From Nonomuraea gerenzanensis (GTDB taxonomy: Bacteria > Actinomycetota > Actinomycetes > Streptosporangiales > Streptosporangiaceae): 64,000 nt of DNA. Shown here one piece after another: positions 23,553-33,105 of this stretch (positions within the stretch are counted from its first letter, which is position 1; every line of letters starts with the position of its first letter). The notes beneath the pieces are model-generated. The model was not told where the DNA came from and did no database searches. It was given only the letters and a program-made list of their open reading frames with translations. Made by a program: the position numbers and the translations under genes. The stretch covers positions 9,920,001 through 9,984,000 of the forward strand of contig NZ_CP084058.1 of the NCBI RefSeq assembly GCF_020215645.1. The letters run 5' to 3'.

Positions 23553-24486
23553 CCCCTTGGGGCTCGCGCTCGGCGTGGCCCTTGACCGGCTCCTCGCCGA
23601 CCCGCAGAGCCCCGCCCATCCGGTCGCGGTGTTCGGGCGTGGGGCGGCGCGGCTGGAGCAGTCCCTGTACGCCGACGACCGGCCGCGCGGAGTGCTGCAC
23701 GTCGCCGTGTGCGTCGGTGGTGCCGCCGCGCTCGGCGTGCTGGCCGTGCGGGCGACCTCGCGCAGCAGGGTCCTTCGTACGACGGTGACCGCCCTGACGA
23801 CGTGGGCCGTGCTCGGCGGCACCACGCTGGCCGGGGAGGGCGCGTACATGGCGGACGCGCTGGAGCGCGGCGACGTGGAACGCGCCAGGGCGCGGCTGCC
23901 GCACCTGTGCGGTCGCGACCCCAGCGGGCTGGAGGCGCCCGAGCTGGCGCGGGCCACGGTCGAGTCGCTGGCCGAGAACACCTCCGACGCCGTGGTGGCG
24001 CCGCTGTTCTGGGGGGCGGTGGCGGGGGTGCCGGGGATGCTGGCGTATCGGGCGATCAACACGCTGGACGCGATGATCGGGCATCGGTCGCCGCGGTACG
24101 AGCGGTTCGGGTGGGCCGCTGCCCGGCTCGACGATGTGGCGAACTACGTGCCGGCGCGGGTGACCGGGGTGCTGACCGTGCTGACCGCGCCTGATCCTGG
24201 TGGGGCGCGGGAGGTGCTGCGCAGGGACGGGCATCGGCATCCGAGCCCGAACGCCGGGCGGTGCGAGGCGGCGTTCGCCGGGGGGCTCGGGGTCACGCTC
24301 GGGGGGAAGAACGTTTACGGGGGGAGGGTCGAGGAGCGGCCGACGATGGGTGATGGGCCTCGGCCTGGGGTCGGGGATATCGGGCGTGCGGTACGGCTGA
24401 CGCGGGCCGTGAGCCTGGCTGCTGCCGGGGTCGCGGTGGTGGTGGCGGCCGGGTTGGCGAAGGTGGTCGCGGCCCGGCGCACGTGA
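23527..24486 (+). CDS. cobD: Adenosylcobinamide-phosphate synthase (CobD/CbiB)
   Basis: 319 residues from ATG 23527 (ATG 23536 is an equal choice). Membrane protein of the cobalamin pathway that attaches aminopropanol (phosphate) to adenosylcobyric acid. Signature segments: GVALDRLLADPQSPAHPVAV, ATVESLAENTSDAVVAPLFW, PGMLAYRAINTLDAMIGHRS, YERFGWAAARLDDVANYVPA, CEAAFAGGLGVTLGGKNVYG. Five or so hydrophobic segments. No other cobalamin gene lies in the window. Confidence 0.93.
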   Translation: MSFMPIWYDPLGLALGVALDRLLADPQSPAHPVAVFGRGAARLEQSLYADDRPRGVLHVAVCVGGAAALGVLAVRATSRSRVLRTTVTALTTWAVLGGTTLAGEGAYMADALERGDVERARARLPHLCGRDPSGLEAPELARATVESLAENTSDAVVAPLFWGAVAGVPGMLAYRAINTLDAMIGHRSPRYERFGWAAARLDDVANYVPARVTGVLTVLTAPDPGGAREVLRRDGHRHPSPNAGRCEAAFAGGLGVTLGGKNVYGGRVEERPTMGDGPRPGVGDIGRAVRLTRAVSLAAAGVAVVVAAGLAKVVAARRT

Positions 24487-24500
24487 CCGACGTGGTGGGT

Positions 24501-24540
24501 GTTGTGCTGCGGGCTCGCTGGAGGCAGCACGCAGCACAAC
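24501..24540. terminator. Inverted repeat between convergent genes
   Basis: GTTGTGCTGCG (24501-24511) and CGCAGCACAAC (24530-24540), 11-bp perfect arms, between cobD and the leftward small membrane gene. Probable shared terminator. Confidence 0.55.
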
Positions 24541-24590
24541 TCGTCGTCCCGGCACGCGCTCCCCCGCGACGCGCACCCCCCACCCCGCAC

Positions 24591-24824
24591 CTACATGATG
24601 CGGTTGAGATTGAGCACGAGCCAGATCACGAAGATCGCGACGAACGTGACCCCGATCATCGACTTGGCGGCGTTGTGCGCGGTGGCCCTGCGGGCCGAGA
24701 CCTGCCTGGCGCTCTGCTTGTACACCTGACGCATGATGATCATGGCCTGGAACCGGCGTCCCAGGGCGAACACGGCGAGTCCGATCAGGATGAATAAGAT
24801 GACGCGGCCGTCTGAAGGTTCCAC
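24591..24824 (-). CDS. Small two-helix membrane protein
   Basis: 77 residues from GTG 24824 behind GGGGGGATT. Two hydrophobic helices (RVILFILIGLAVFALGRRF about 7-25, and MIGVTFVAIFVIWLVLNL about 56-73) joined by a basic loop (RQVYKQSARQVSARRATAHN). Conserved hypothetical in appearance; function unknown. Confidence 0.75.
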   Translation of the reverse strand: MEPSDGRVILFILIGLAVFALGRRFQAMIIMRQVYKQSARQVSARRATAHNAAKSMIGVTFVAIFVIWLVLNLNRIM

Positions 24825-24916
24825 GGGAATCCCCCCTGTGGTCCTCTGGAGTTGCTTACCGCCCCCGAAACTGTGAGAACACAGAATACTCGGCCGACAG
24901 CGATTTGTGACTCTCT

Positions 24917-25714
24917 TTATGCCTGCAGGTCAACGACGATCGGCGCGTGGTCCGACGGCCCCTTGCCCTTGCGGGCCTCCCGGTCCACGTACGCCGAGCG
25001 CACCCGCCCCGCCACGTCCTCGCTGGCGTACACGAGGTCGATCCGCATCCCCTTGTTCTGGTGGAACATCCCGGCCCGATAGTCCCAGTACGTGTACGGA
25101 TGCGGCCCCTTCATCGGCGTGGGCACCACGTCCCGCAGCCCAAGGGCACGCAGCTCGGCCAGGGCCTGGCGTTCGGCGGGGGTGACGTGGGTGGCGCCGA
25201 CGAACAGGGCGGGGTCCCACACGTCGGCGTCCGTGGGCGCCACGTTGTAGTCGCCGCAGGCCACCACCGGCCCGGCGGCCACCTCGGCGGCCAGGGCCTC
25301 GCGCAGCGCGGCGAACCAGTCCAGCTTGTAGGTGAAGTGCGGCGAGTCCAGGGTGCGGCCGTTGGGCGCGTACAGGGACCAGACGCGCATCCCCGCGCAG
25401 GTCGCGCCGATGGCGCGGGCCTCGGGACGGGCGGCGCCGACGCCCTCCAGCTCGCCGAAGCCGGGCTCGCCGGGGAAGCTGAGCGTCACCTCCTCCAGGC
25501 CGACCTTGGACAGCAGCGCGACGCCGTTCCAGCGGCCGTCCCCGTGGGCCGCGACGGCGTAGCCGAGCGCGCCCACCTCCGCCGCCGGGAACGCCTGCGC
25601 GGGGCATTTGGTCTCTTGCAGGCACACGATGTCGGGCGCGGTGTCGGCCAGCCATTCGAGCAGGCGGGGCAGCCGTGCCTTGACGGAGTTCACGTTCCAG
25701 GTAGCCAGGCGCAT
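24917..25714 (-). CDS. xthA: Exodeoxyribonuclease III
   Basis: 265 residues from ATG 25714 (MRLATWNVNSVKARLPRLLE). AP-endonuclease family motifs: DIVCLQETKCP (catalytic Glu), GRWNGVALLSK, VACGDYNVAP (Asp/Asn), MRIDLVYAS and C-terminal GPSDHAPIVVDL (His general base). Removes abasic sites and 3'-blocked ends in base excision repair. A longer frame to 26239 is a shadow of the inositol synthase gene. Confidence 0.95.
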   Translation of the reverse strand: MRLATWNVNSVKARLPRLLEWLADTAPDIVCLQETKCPAQAFPAAEVGALGYAVAAHGDGRWNGVALLSKVGLEEVTLSFPGEPGFGELEGVGAARPEARAIGATCAGMRVWSLYAPNGRTLDSPHFTYKLDWFAALREALAAEVAAGPVVACGDYNVAPTDADVWDPALFVGATHVTPAERQALAELRALGLRDVVPTPMKGPHPYTYWDYRAGMFHQNKGMRIDLVYASEDVAGRVRSAYVDREARKGKGPSDHAPIVVDLQA

Positions 25715-25764
25715 GTCCCTAGCGTGCCACCACAGCCGGCGGGAGGGCCGGAACGGCGCATCGG

Positions 25765-26736
25765 CTACACCGCCTTCATCAGCGCGCCGGACACCTCCTC
25801 CAGCAGCCCGCCCCTCCCCCGATCCAGGGCCTGCTTGGCATGCCGGGCGGCGTCCAGGGCGTTGCCCGCGGCGCTCGGCGAGTCCTCGACGACCATGCGC
25901 AGCTCCAGCTCCAGCGGGGACCCGCCGAACCCCTCCCCGTTCAACCGGATGTAGGCGACCTTGCGGTCGTCCATGAAAGGCACGTACTGGGCGGCGACGT
26001 GGGTGGCGGCTCCCGCGCCCGTCGCCTTGGTCGCCTGCTTGCTCCGCATCCGTGCGGAGTCCTCCAGGTTGACGAAGTCCATGTTGCCTCCGCCGAGCAG
26101 CTGGGCGCCCTCGGTGAGGTGGACGCCGCTGCCGGTGAGGGCGTCGACCAGCGCGCGGTGCACCAGCGTGGCGCCGAACGAGCTCTTGAGGTCGTCGCCG
26201 ACCAGCGGCAGCCCGGCCGCGGCGAAGCGGGCGCGCCATTCGGGCGAGCGGGCCAGGACGGCGGGCATGCAGTTCACGAACGCGCAGCCGGCCTCGATGG
26301 CGGCCTGCGCGTACAGCTCGGCGGCGCGCTGGGCGCCGGTCGGCAGGAAGTTCAGCACGACGTGGCTGCCCGTCTCCCGCAGGTGGGCGGCGACCTCGGC
26401 CGGGGTGGCGGCGCCGCGCGGGTCGATCAGGTCGGCCGAGCCCGCGCCCACGCCGTCGGCCAGGATGCCCTCCACCACGGGGACGCCGAGGTGCGGCACG
26501 TCCGCGAAGGCGCGGGCGTTGTTCGGCGCGGTCCAGATGGCCTGGGAGAGGTCCTGGCCGAGCTTGGCGCGGCCGACGTCGAAGGCGGCGGTGAAGCGGA
26601 CCTGGGAGATCGCGAAGCCGGCGCAGACGGGGTTCGGCAGGCCGGGGGCGTCGCCGTCACGGTAGTGCTCGACGCCCTGCACCAGCGAGGACACGCAGTT
26701 TCCGACGCCGATCACGGCGACGTTCACAGTGTTCAT
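25765..26736 (-). CDS. ino1: Inositol-3-phosphate synthase (actinobacterial type)
   Basis: 323 residues. NAD-binding start NVAVIGVGNCVSSLVQGVEH, then VVEGILADGVG, HVVLNFLPTGAQRAAELYAQ, AFVNCMPAVLA, PLVGDDLKSSFGATLVHRAL, TEGAQLLGGGNMDFVNLEDS, RMRSKQATKATG. It converts glucose-6-phosphate to inositol-1-phosphate, the precursor of phosphatidylinositol and mycothiol. Short form typical of Actinobacteria. Lies 46 nt after the LuxR gene. Confidence 0.93.
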   Translation of the reverse strand: MNTVNVAVIGVGNCVSSLVQGVEHYRDGDAPGLPNPVCAGFAISQVRFTAAFDVGRAKLGQDLSQAIWTAPNNARAFADVPHLGVPVVEGILADGVGAGSADLIDPRGAATPAEVAAHLRETGSHVVLNFLPTGAQRAAELYAQAAIEAGCAFVNCMPAVLARSPEWRARFAAAGLPLVGDDLKSSFGATLVHRALVDALTGSGVHLTEGAQLLGGGNMDFVNLEDSARMRSKQATKATGAGAATHVAAQYVPFMDDRKVAYIRLNGEGFGGSPLELELRMVVEDSPSAAGNALDAARHAKQALDRGRGGLLEEVSGALMKAV

Positions 26737-26781
26737 GCCCGGATTAGATCAGGTGCGGGCTGTCTCGAGGCCCGCGAGGGC

Positions 26782-29448
26782 TCAGATCAGGCCCGTACGC
26801 CTGGCCCTGGCGACGGCCTCCACGCGGGACGCCGCGCCCAGCTTGGCCATGATGTTCGACACGTGCACGCCCGACGTCCTGGCCGAGATGAACAGCCGCT
26901 CGGCGATCTGCCGATTGCTCAGCCCCTCGGCGACCAGCCCGAGCACCTCCCGTTCCCTGGCCGACAGGAGGAGCTCCTCGCCGAGGGACACCCGCAACGT
27001 GGCCGCCGCCGCCTCGGCCGCGTCGCGCAGCGGCTGCGAGCCGAGGTCGCCGGCGATGGCGACCGCCTCGCGCAGCCGTTCGCGGGCGTGCTCGGGGTCC
27101 TGCTCGGCCGCTCGCACCAGGGCCTGGCCCAGCGCGTACGGTTGCCCGACCGCCCGCCAGCTCGCCACGGCCGCCTCCCACGGCCCACCGCACTCGGCCT
27201 CGAACGTGGCCCGGTGCGCCTGCTGGACGCGTCCCGTCGTGGCGAGGCCGGTGGGCGCCGTGCGGACCCGTCCCAGACCGGCCGCCAGCGCCAGCAGCGG
27301 CCAGGCGTAGCGGCGGCTCAGCCTGAGGTCGTGCCCGGCCAGCACGTGGTCCACCATGCGGCCCGCCCGCCGCGGGTCCCGGGCGGCCAGGGCGAGCCGG
27401 CATTCGAGCAGGTCGGGTTCGAGGCAGGAGTCGTAGCCCCGCGAACGGCCGCGCATCAGCGGCCTGACCCTGGCCACGATCTCCTCGGCCTCGCCGAGCG
27501 TGCCCTCCCAGACGGCGATGGTGCCGAGGACCATGAGGATCCAGGCGCGGTGGATGGGCGGCGGGTCGAGCGCGAGCGCTGTCCGCATCACCTCGCGGGC
27601 CTCCTTCCAGCGGCCCATGGACGCGAGCGGCTCGGCCAGGTTCGCTGCCAGGTGGCCGCCGCGTGACCTGGCCAGGCCGAGGCGGCGGGCCCTGGCGATG
27701 CCCTCGCGGGCGACGGACTCCGCCCTGGCGTGCTTGCCCGCCGCCTCCAGGACGTCGGCTTCGCTGGCGTACGTCATCAGCAGGCTGTCGTCGTCGGGGG
27801 CGGTCGCTCTGGCCTCGGCGTACAGGCTCGATGCCGCTCCCAGGTCGCCGTCCAGGGCGGTGAGGGCGGCCAGGGTGGTGAGGGATCTGGTGTCGCCCAG
27901 CGCGAGGGCTTCCTCGGCGTGGGTTCTGGCCTCGGTGTCCTGGCCGTTCCAGGCGAGCAGGGTGGCCAGGGCGCCGATCAGGCGGGACTCGCGGGGGGCC
28001 AGTCGTACGGCGGCGCGGAGGTCGTCCAGGCCCTCCTCGCCGAGGAGGTCGCGGATGGCCACCCGCAGCTCCAGCAGCCGCGCCGCACGCAGCGGGTCGC
28101 TGTACGCGCGGGACGAAGGATCGCCGTACGGGCCGTGGGCAAGGTCGCCGTGCTGGGCAGGCGCCGGGTCGCCGTGCGGAACGCGGGCCGGGTCGGCGGG
28201 GTGGGCGCGGGCCGGGCCGGAGACCTCCTCCAGCGCCCGGGTGGCCAGCTCCTCGGCGCGTTCCGCGTCGCCCTCGCACAGCGCGTCGCGGGCGGCCAAC
28301 TCCAGGACGTGGACGTGGTCGGCGCCGTCCCCCGCCTGGTCCCACAGCTCCAGCACCCGTTCCCAGCGCCGGGCGGTCCAGGCGGCCTCGAAGGCGCGCC
28401 GCCGGTCCCCCGCCGCGTACCAGTGGTCGGCGGCCAGCTCGGGGTGGGCCTCGGCGCAGCGGGCGTGCAGGCGCCGGCGTTCGCCCGGCAGCAGGTCGTC
28501 GTAGACGGCGTCGCGGATGAGGGCGTGGCGGAAGGTGTAGCCGTCGCCGTCCACGAGCAGCAGCCGGGCGCGGACGACCGGTCGTAACGCCTCGTCCAGT
28601 GCGAGGTCGTCGAGGCCCGCGACGGCGCGCAGCACGTCGTGCGGGGTCCTGCGGCCGGCCACGGCGGCGATCCGCAGCACGTCGAGGCCCTGCGCGGGCA
28701 GCCGTTCAGCGCCGGCGAGCAGCAGCTCGCGCAGCGAGGCGGGGGTGGCGGCGCCGGCGTCGGCGAGCGCCTCGGCGAACAGCGGGTTCCCCTCGCTGCG
28801 CGCCACGATCGCATCAAGATCAAGGGCCGCCCGCGCGGGTCGGAGGTCGCGGCCGAGCAGGCGGGCCACCTCCTCGCGGCCGAGCGGCGGCACCCTGATC
28901 ACCTCGGCCCCCGGCAGCCGCAGCGGCTCCCGCGAGGTCGCGACGACGAGCACTCCCGGAGCCATCAGGTTGCGCGCCAGGAACACCAGCAGATCGAGGC
29001 TGGCCTGATCGGCCCAGTGCAGGTCCTCCAGGACGAGGACGAGGGGCCGCCGCGCGGCCGACCGCTCGACCAGGAGCAGCACCTCCTCGAACAGCCGGCC
29101 CCGCCCCAGGTCAGGCAGCTCCTCGACCTCCCCCAGCTCGGGCAGCAGCCGGGCCAGGCCCCGGCGCCCGCCGCCCGGCACGAGCGCGGCGCCGTGGTGC
29201 CTGACCATGCCGCGCAGCACCGGGACGAACGGCGCGTACGCGACGCAGCCAGGATCGGCCCCGCCCTCGGCCACGAAGGCGTCGATCCCCGAGACGAACT
29301 CTCCGACCAGCCGCGTCTTGCCGATGCCGGCCTCGCCGACGACCAGCACGACGCCCGGCGCACGCTCCCGCGCCGCCGCCAGGCGGGCCAGCTCCGCCGC
29401 ACGTCCCACGAACACGCCCCCCATTATGAAGAGGCGGCTACGCATCAT
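26782..29448 (-). CDS. LAL-type LuxR transcriptional regulator
   Basis: 888 residues. N-terminal FVGRAAELARLAAARERAPG followed by Walker A VVGEAGIGKTRL (about 36-48) and Walker B LVLVLEDLHWADQ; central region of TPR-like helices; C-terminal LuxR HTH at about 825-888 (REREVLGLVAEGLSNRQIAE, then RLFISARTSGVHVSNIMAKL). Large ATP-binding LuxR regulators usually activate metabolite or efflux genes. Start at ATG 29448 or, equally, ATG 29424; no clear ribosome site at either. Divergent from the MFS gene. Confidence 0.9.
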   Translation of the reverse strand: MMRSRLFIMGGVFVGRAAELARLAAARERAPGVVLVVGEAGIGKTRLVGEFVSGIDAFVAEGGADPGCVAYAPFVPVLRGMVRHHGAALVPGGGRRGLARLLPELGEVEELPDLGRGRLFEEVLLLVERSAARRPLVLVLEDLHWADQASLDLLVFLARNLMAPGVLVVATSREPLRLPGAEVIRVPPLGREEVARLLGRDLRPARAALDLDAIVARSEGNPLFAEALADAGAATPASLRELLLAGAERLPAQGLDVLRIAAVAGRRTPHDVLRAVAGLDDLALDEALRPVVRARLLLVDGDGYTFRHALIRDAVYDDLLPGERRRLHARCAEAHPELAADHWYAAGDRRRAFEAAWTARRWERVLELWDQAGDGADHVHVLELAARDALCEGDAERAEELATRALEEVSGPARAHPADPARVPHGDPAPAQHGDLAHGPYGDPSSRAYSDPLRAARLLELRVAIRDLLGEEGLDDLRAAVRLAPRESRLIGALATLLAWNGQDTEARTHAEEALALGDTRSLTTLAALTALDGDLGAASSLYAEARATAPDDDSLLMTYASEADVLEAAGKHARAESVAREGIARARRLGLARSRGGHLAANLAEPLASMGRWKEAREVMRTALALDPPPIHRAWILMVLGTIAVWEGTLGEAEEIVARVRPLMRGRSRGYDSCLEPDLLECRLALAARDPRRAGRMVDHVLAGHDLRLSRRYAWPLLALAAGLGRVRTAPTGLATTGRVQQAHRATFEAECGGPWEAAVASWRAVGQPYALGQALVRAAEQDPEHARERLREAVAIAGDLGSQPLRDAAEAAAATLRVSLGEELLLSAREREVLGLVAEGLSNRQIAERLFISARTSGVHVSNIMAKLGAASRVEAVARARRTGLI

Positions 29449-29489
29449 GCCCGATGTGGCGGGGGCGGCTTTCCGCGACCGTCGAAGCC

Positions 29490-30614
29490 ATGATGACCCG
29501 CGAGATGAACCTGATGATGGCCGCTTCGACGGCCGGGCTGCTCGGCTTCTACCTGCTGTTCTCCTCCGTACCGCTGTACGCGGCGACGGGCGGCGCCGGC
29601 GGGCTCGGCGCCGGGGCCGTCACCGGCGCCATGATGCTGGCCACGGTGGTGGCGGAGCTGGCGGTGCCGTGGCTGCTGTCCCGGCTCGGGTACCGCGCGG
29701 TGCTGGGGCTCGGGCTGGTGCTGCTGGGGCTGCCCGCGCTGGCGCTGCCGGTGTCGGCGGCGGTGGGGTGGGTGGTGGCGGTCAGCGTGCTGCGTGGGGC
29801 CGGGCTGGGCATCCTGGTGGTCGCGGGCACCGCGCTCACGGCCGAGCTGGTGCCCGAGGAGCGCCGGGGCGAGGGGCTGGGGCTGTACGGGGTGGCGGTG
29901 GGCGTCCCGTCGGTGCTCGGGCTGCCGGTGGGGTTGTGGGCGAGTGAGGCGCTGGGGTTCGGGCCGGTGTTCGCCGTGGCGGGGCTGGTGCCGCTGGCCG
30001 GGCTGGCGGCCGTGCCGGGACTGCCTGGCAAGAGGCCCACGGCTGCGAAGCGAGCCGGTGGTGAGGACGGCGGCGGTGGGCTGGCGGGGCTGGCGCTGCT
30101 CTTCGCGGCGGTGACGACCGCGACGGGTGTGCTGGTGACGTTCCTGCCGCTGGCGGGGACGCCGGAGCTGGCCTCGGCGGCGCTGCTCGTCCAGTCGCTG
30201 GCCACGCCCGCCGCCCGCTGGTGGGCCGGCAGGCACGGGGACCGGCACGGCTCGGCCGGGCTGCTCGCGCCCGGCGTGCTGGCCTGCGCCGCCGGCGTCG
30301 CGCTGCAGGCCTGGACCGACGGGCCGGTGGCGGTGGTGGCCGGGATGGCGCTGTTCGGGGCCGGGTTCGGGGTGGTGCAGAACGCGACGCTGGCGCTGAT
30401 GTTCGAGCGGGGCGGCGCGGCCAGGGTGAGCGCGCTGTGGAACCTGGCCTACGACGCGGGCATGGGGGTGGGGGCGATGGGGTTCGGGCTGGTGCTGGGG
30501 CTCACCGGCTACGCGGCGGGGTTCGGGCTGGTGGCGCTGCTCGTCGCCGCCACACTGCCCCTGGCCGGACCGAGGGTCAGGACGGCCGCCGCGTCCGCTC
30601 CACCCCCACGGTGA
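29490..30614 (+). CDS. MFS transporter
   Basis: 374 residues from ATG 29490, twelve hydrophobic segments. MFS signature around LLSRLGYRAVLGLGLVLLGL and ELVPEERRGEGLGLYGVAVG; a loop GKRPTAAKRAGGEDGGGG splits the two halves. Likely drug or metabolite exporter, possibly controlled by the divergent LAL regulator 42 bp away (inferred from placement). Its end overlaps the convergent amidase gene by 38 nt. Confidence 0.85.
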   Translation: MMTREMNLMMAASTAGLLGFYLLFSSVPLYAATGGAGGLGAGAVTGAMMLATVVAELAVPWLLSRLGYRAVLGLGLVLLGLPALALPVSAAVGWVVAVSVLRGAGLGILVVAGTALTAELVPEERRGEGLGLYGVAVGVPSVLGLPVGLWASEALGFGPVFAVAGLVPLAGLAAVPGLPGKRPTAAKRAGGEDGGGGLAGLALLFAAVTTATGVLVTFLPLAGTPELASAALLVQSLATPAARWWAGRHGDRHGSAGLLAPGVLACAAGVALQAWTDGPVAVVAGMALFGAGFGVVQNATLALMFERGGAARVSALWNLAYDAGMGVGAMGFGLVLGLTGYAAGFGLVALLVAATLPLAGPRVRTAAASAPPPR

Positions 30615-31209
30615 TCTCGTTGCCGAGGCGCCGCCCCAGCAACAGCTCCAGATCGTCGCCGCTCCAGAACTTCCCGGGGTCGTACCAGTTGGGCCGCTTC
30701 CCCTCCGGCAGCAACCCCATCGCCTCGTAGGTGACGGCCACCACCTCGGCGCAGTACGCGCGCTCCAGCGTCTGCTCCTTACGGCTGCGGCGCGGGATCC
30801 GCCCCTTCATCCACCGTCCGGCCAGCCGGGCGGTGGACGGGAACGGCGTGCCGTCGAGGCGGGCCACCGCCCGCAGGGCGGCGTCCTCCATCTCGGGGGT
30901 GGCCTCGGGGTCGAGCTGGCGCAGCCAGGCGCGCTGGTCGTAGCGGTCGGCCCAGACGGTCACGGCGGCGCGCAGGTCGTGCAGCTGCACCCCGCGCTGG
31001 TGGGTGCCCGACCACAGGTCGGGCAGGGATTTGCCCAGCTCCGCGTGCCACATCATGGGCGGCAGGTCCTCGATCACGATGGCCATGCCCACGTGGTTGA
31101 CCGGGCTGTTGGTCATCGTCTGGATGGCGCGGTCGGGCACCGAACGGCCGCGGAAGATCCACAGGTCGCCGGTTCTCGTCACCTTGACGGCCTCGTCGAG
31201 AGTCAGCAC
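30577..31209 (-). CDS. Permuted papain-like (YiiX/C92-type) hydrolase
   Basis: 210 residues. His in SPVNHVGMAIVIED and Cys in ERAYCAEVVAVTYEAMGLLP are arranged in the order His then Cys, as in permuted NlpC/P60-like enzymes such as YiiX and C92. No signal peptide, so it acts in the cytoplasm or is membrane-associated. Substrate unknown (amide or lipid). Convergent overlap with the MFS gene. The family call rests on these two motifs only. Confidence 0.6.
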   Translation of the reverse strand: MLTLDEAVKVTRTGDLWIFRGRSVPDRAIQTMTNSPVNHVGMAIVIEDLPPMMWHAELGKSLPDLWSGTHQRGVQLHDLRAAVTVWADRYDQRAWLRQLDPEATPEMEDAALRAVARLDGTPFPSTARLAGRWMKGRIPRRSRKEQTLERAYCAEVVAVTYEAMGLLPEGKRPNWYDPGKFWSGDDLELLLGRRLGNEITVGVERTRRPS

Positions 31210-31227
31210 AGGGTTAGCCTAGGCAAC

Positions 31228-31395
31228 ATGCGCTGGTGGAAGATGCTCGGACTGGCCGGAATCATGGGTGTGGCGGCGACGGGGGTGGTGATCGCGCGGG
31301 CCGAGCGGCGCCGCCGCGCCTACACCCCGGAGGAGATCAGGGCCAAGCTGCGCGAGCGGGTCGAGAGCGCTCAGCCCGACGGCCGCAAGTCGTAG
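31228..31395 (+). CDS. Small single-pass membrane protein
   Basis: 55 residues: MRWWKMLGLAGIMGVAATGV then VIARAERRRRAYTPEEIRAK. One N-terminal hydrophobic helix and a charged tail. No ribosome site is seen just ahead of the ATG, so it may be leaderless. Divergent by 18 bp from the hydrolase gene; its end overlaps the lipoprotein gene end by 25 nt. Function unknown. Confidence 0.6.
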   Translation: MRWWKMLGLAGIMGVAATGVVIARAERRRRAYTPEEIRAKLRERVESAQPDGRKS

Positions 31396-32930
31396 ACGAA
31401 GACCACGTCGGGGTAGGCCGGGTTGTCGTCGTAGCCCTGGATGCCGCCGAGGTAGGCCCGCCGCGACTTGACCACCCACGGCAGCGCGGCGGCCGCCCGC
31501 TGGTCCAGCACCCGCGTGGTGGCCTGCTCGTAGACCCGCTGCGCCGCCGGCTTGTCGGTCACCGTCAGCTCGGGCACCGTGCCGAGCATCGCGTCGAGGG
31601 TCCGGTCGTTGAGGTAGGTCATGTTCAGCTCGGGCGGGTTCGCGCTGTGGAAGACCTGGCCGAAGTAGGAGTAGCCGTCGGCGTAGTCGGGCCACCAGTA
31701 CATGACGAAGATGTCCTGGCCGCGTTTCTTGCCCAGCTCCCACTGGTCGTTCCAGTGCATGCCCCTGACCTCCAGGGTCACGTTGAGCTTGCTCAGCGTG
31801 GCCCGCAGCCGCCGGGCGAGCACCTGCTCGTCGGCCTCACCCTCGCCGTAGGTCAGCCGCAGCCGCAGCGGACGGCCGCCGGGGCCGTAGCCGGCCTGCT
31901 GGAGCAGCCGGGTGGCGCCGGCCAGGTCCTGCTCGGGCACGCGGCCGGGCACGTGGCCGAGCAGCCCTTCGGGGACGACGCCGCTGGCGGGCATCACGGA
32001 GCCCTTGAGCGCCTTGATCAGGCCGCGGTAGTCGACGGCCTTCTGCACCGCCTTGCGGACCCTGATGTCCTTCATCGGCCCGGTGGCGGTGTTGAACAAC
32101 ATCATCGCCGTGGTGAACGACGGCCGGTCGGAGGTGCGCAGCCCGGGCGCGGCCGAGGCTCGGGCGAACAGCCGCGGGTCGAGCCGGTCGACGAAGCTGG
32201 CCTCGCCGTCCTGCAACATCCGGTACGCCCGTTCGGTGTCGGGCACCACCTTGTACCTGATCGTGTTGTAGTGCGGCCGCTGCCACCCGCCCCAGTACCC
32301 GTCGTACGCCGAGAGCGTGAGCTCGTCCTCCTTGCCCTGGTTCCACTTCGTCACCGTGTACGGCCCCGAGCCCGCGTCCCTGCCCTCACGGAAGAACTTC
32401 GTCAGGTCGGGGGCGGCCTTGGTGTCGTAGATGTAGGCGGCGTACCCGGCGGAGGCGACCAGGTCCAGCGGCACGGGGTACTTCAGCGCGAACGTCACCG
32501 TGAGCGGCCCCTCGACCCTGATGGAGGAGACGGCGTCCCAGATGTAGGAGGCGCCGGTCCTGGCCTTCACGGTGCGCTCGATGGAGCTCTTGACCGCCTC
32601 GGCGTCCAGCGGCCTGCCGGTGTGGAAGGTCACGCCGGAGCGCAGGGTGAAGGTCCAGGTGCGCCCGTCGGCCGAGGAGCGCCACGAGGTGGCCAGGCGG
32701 GGGGCGGACTTCTTGGTCACCGGGTTCCAGAGCGTGAGGGTCTCGTAGACGTTCTGGAAGGCGATGATCTCGTTGGAGTAGGAGCGGCTGGGGTCCCATT
32801 CGGTGACGATGTCGGTGTTCTTGACGTAGACGAAGGGGGACTCCCCCGCCGGCGCCCGCTGCGGCTCCGGGGGCGTCGAGCAGGCCGCCAGGAGCACCAG
32901 CGCGGCGGCCGCTACGAGTCGACGGCGCAA
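31371..32930 (-). CDS. Orphan peptide-type substrate-binding lipoprotein
   Basis: 519 residues, SBP family 5 (oligopeptide/dipeptide). Lipobox LLAACS after MRRRLVAAAALV. Family motifs LATSWRSSADGRTWTFTLRS and FHTGRPLDAEAVKSSIERTV. Clearly paralogous to the binding protein at 40788-42404: matching EWDPSRSYSNEI, SYIWDAV, PLDLVASAGYAAYIYD and final NPAYPDVVFVYDL. No permease or ATPase genes flank it, so it may share the importer of that operon. Distance about 6 kb. Confidence 0.92.
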   Translation of the reverse strand: MRRRLVAAAALVLLAACSTPPEPQRAPAGESPFVYVKNTDIVTEWDPSRSYSNEIIAFQNVYETLTLWNPVTKKSAPRLATSWRSSADGRTWTFTLRSGVTFHTGRPLDAEAVKSSIERTVKARTGASYIWDAVSSIRVEGPLTVTFALKYPVPLDLVASAGYAAYIYDTKAAPDLTKFFREGRDAGSGPYTVTKWNQGKEDELTLSAYDGYWGGWQRPHYNTIRYKVVPDTERAYRMLQDGEASFVDRLDPRLFARASAAPGLRTSDRPSFTTAMMLFNTATGPMKDIRVRKAVQKAVDYRGLIKALKGSVMPASGVVPEGLLGHVPGRVPEQDLAGATRLLQQAGYGPGGRPLRLRLTYGEGEADEQVLARRLRATLSKLNVTLEVRGMHWNDQWELGKKRGQDIFVMYWWPDYADGYSYFGQVFHSANPPELNMTYLNDRTLDAMLGTVPELTVTDKPAAQRVYEQATTRVLDQRAAAALPWVVKSRRAYLGGIQGYDDNPAYPDVVFVYDLRPSG

Positions 32931-33105
32931 CGCGAGCTCCCTCTGTGGCCGATGTGATTCCCGGGAAACCTACTCCAAGATCCACCCGGGGCGTGACACG
33001 TGTCCAAAAGTCCCGAAAAATTGGGCATTCAGGTGATCGAATTGCTATTCTCGGGGCTTGTCCCGTCCGGGGTTGCCAGCTTGGGACCGACCGGAGTGAG
33101 GTGCC

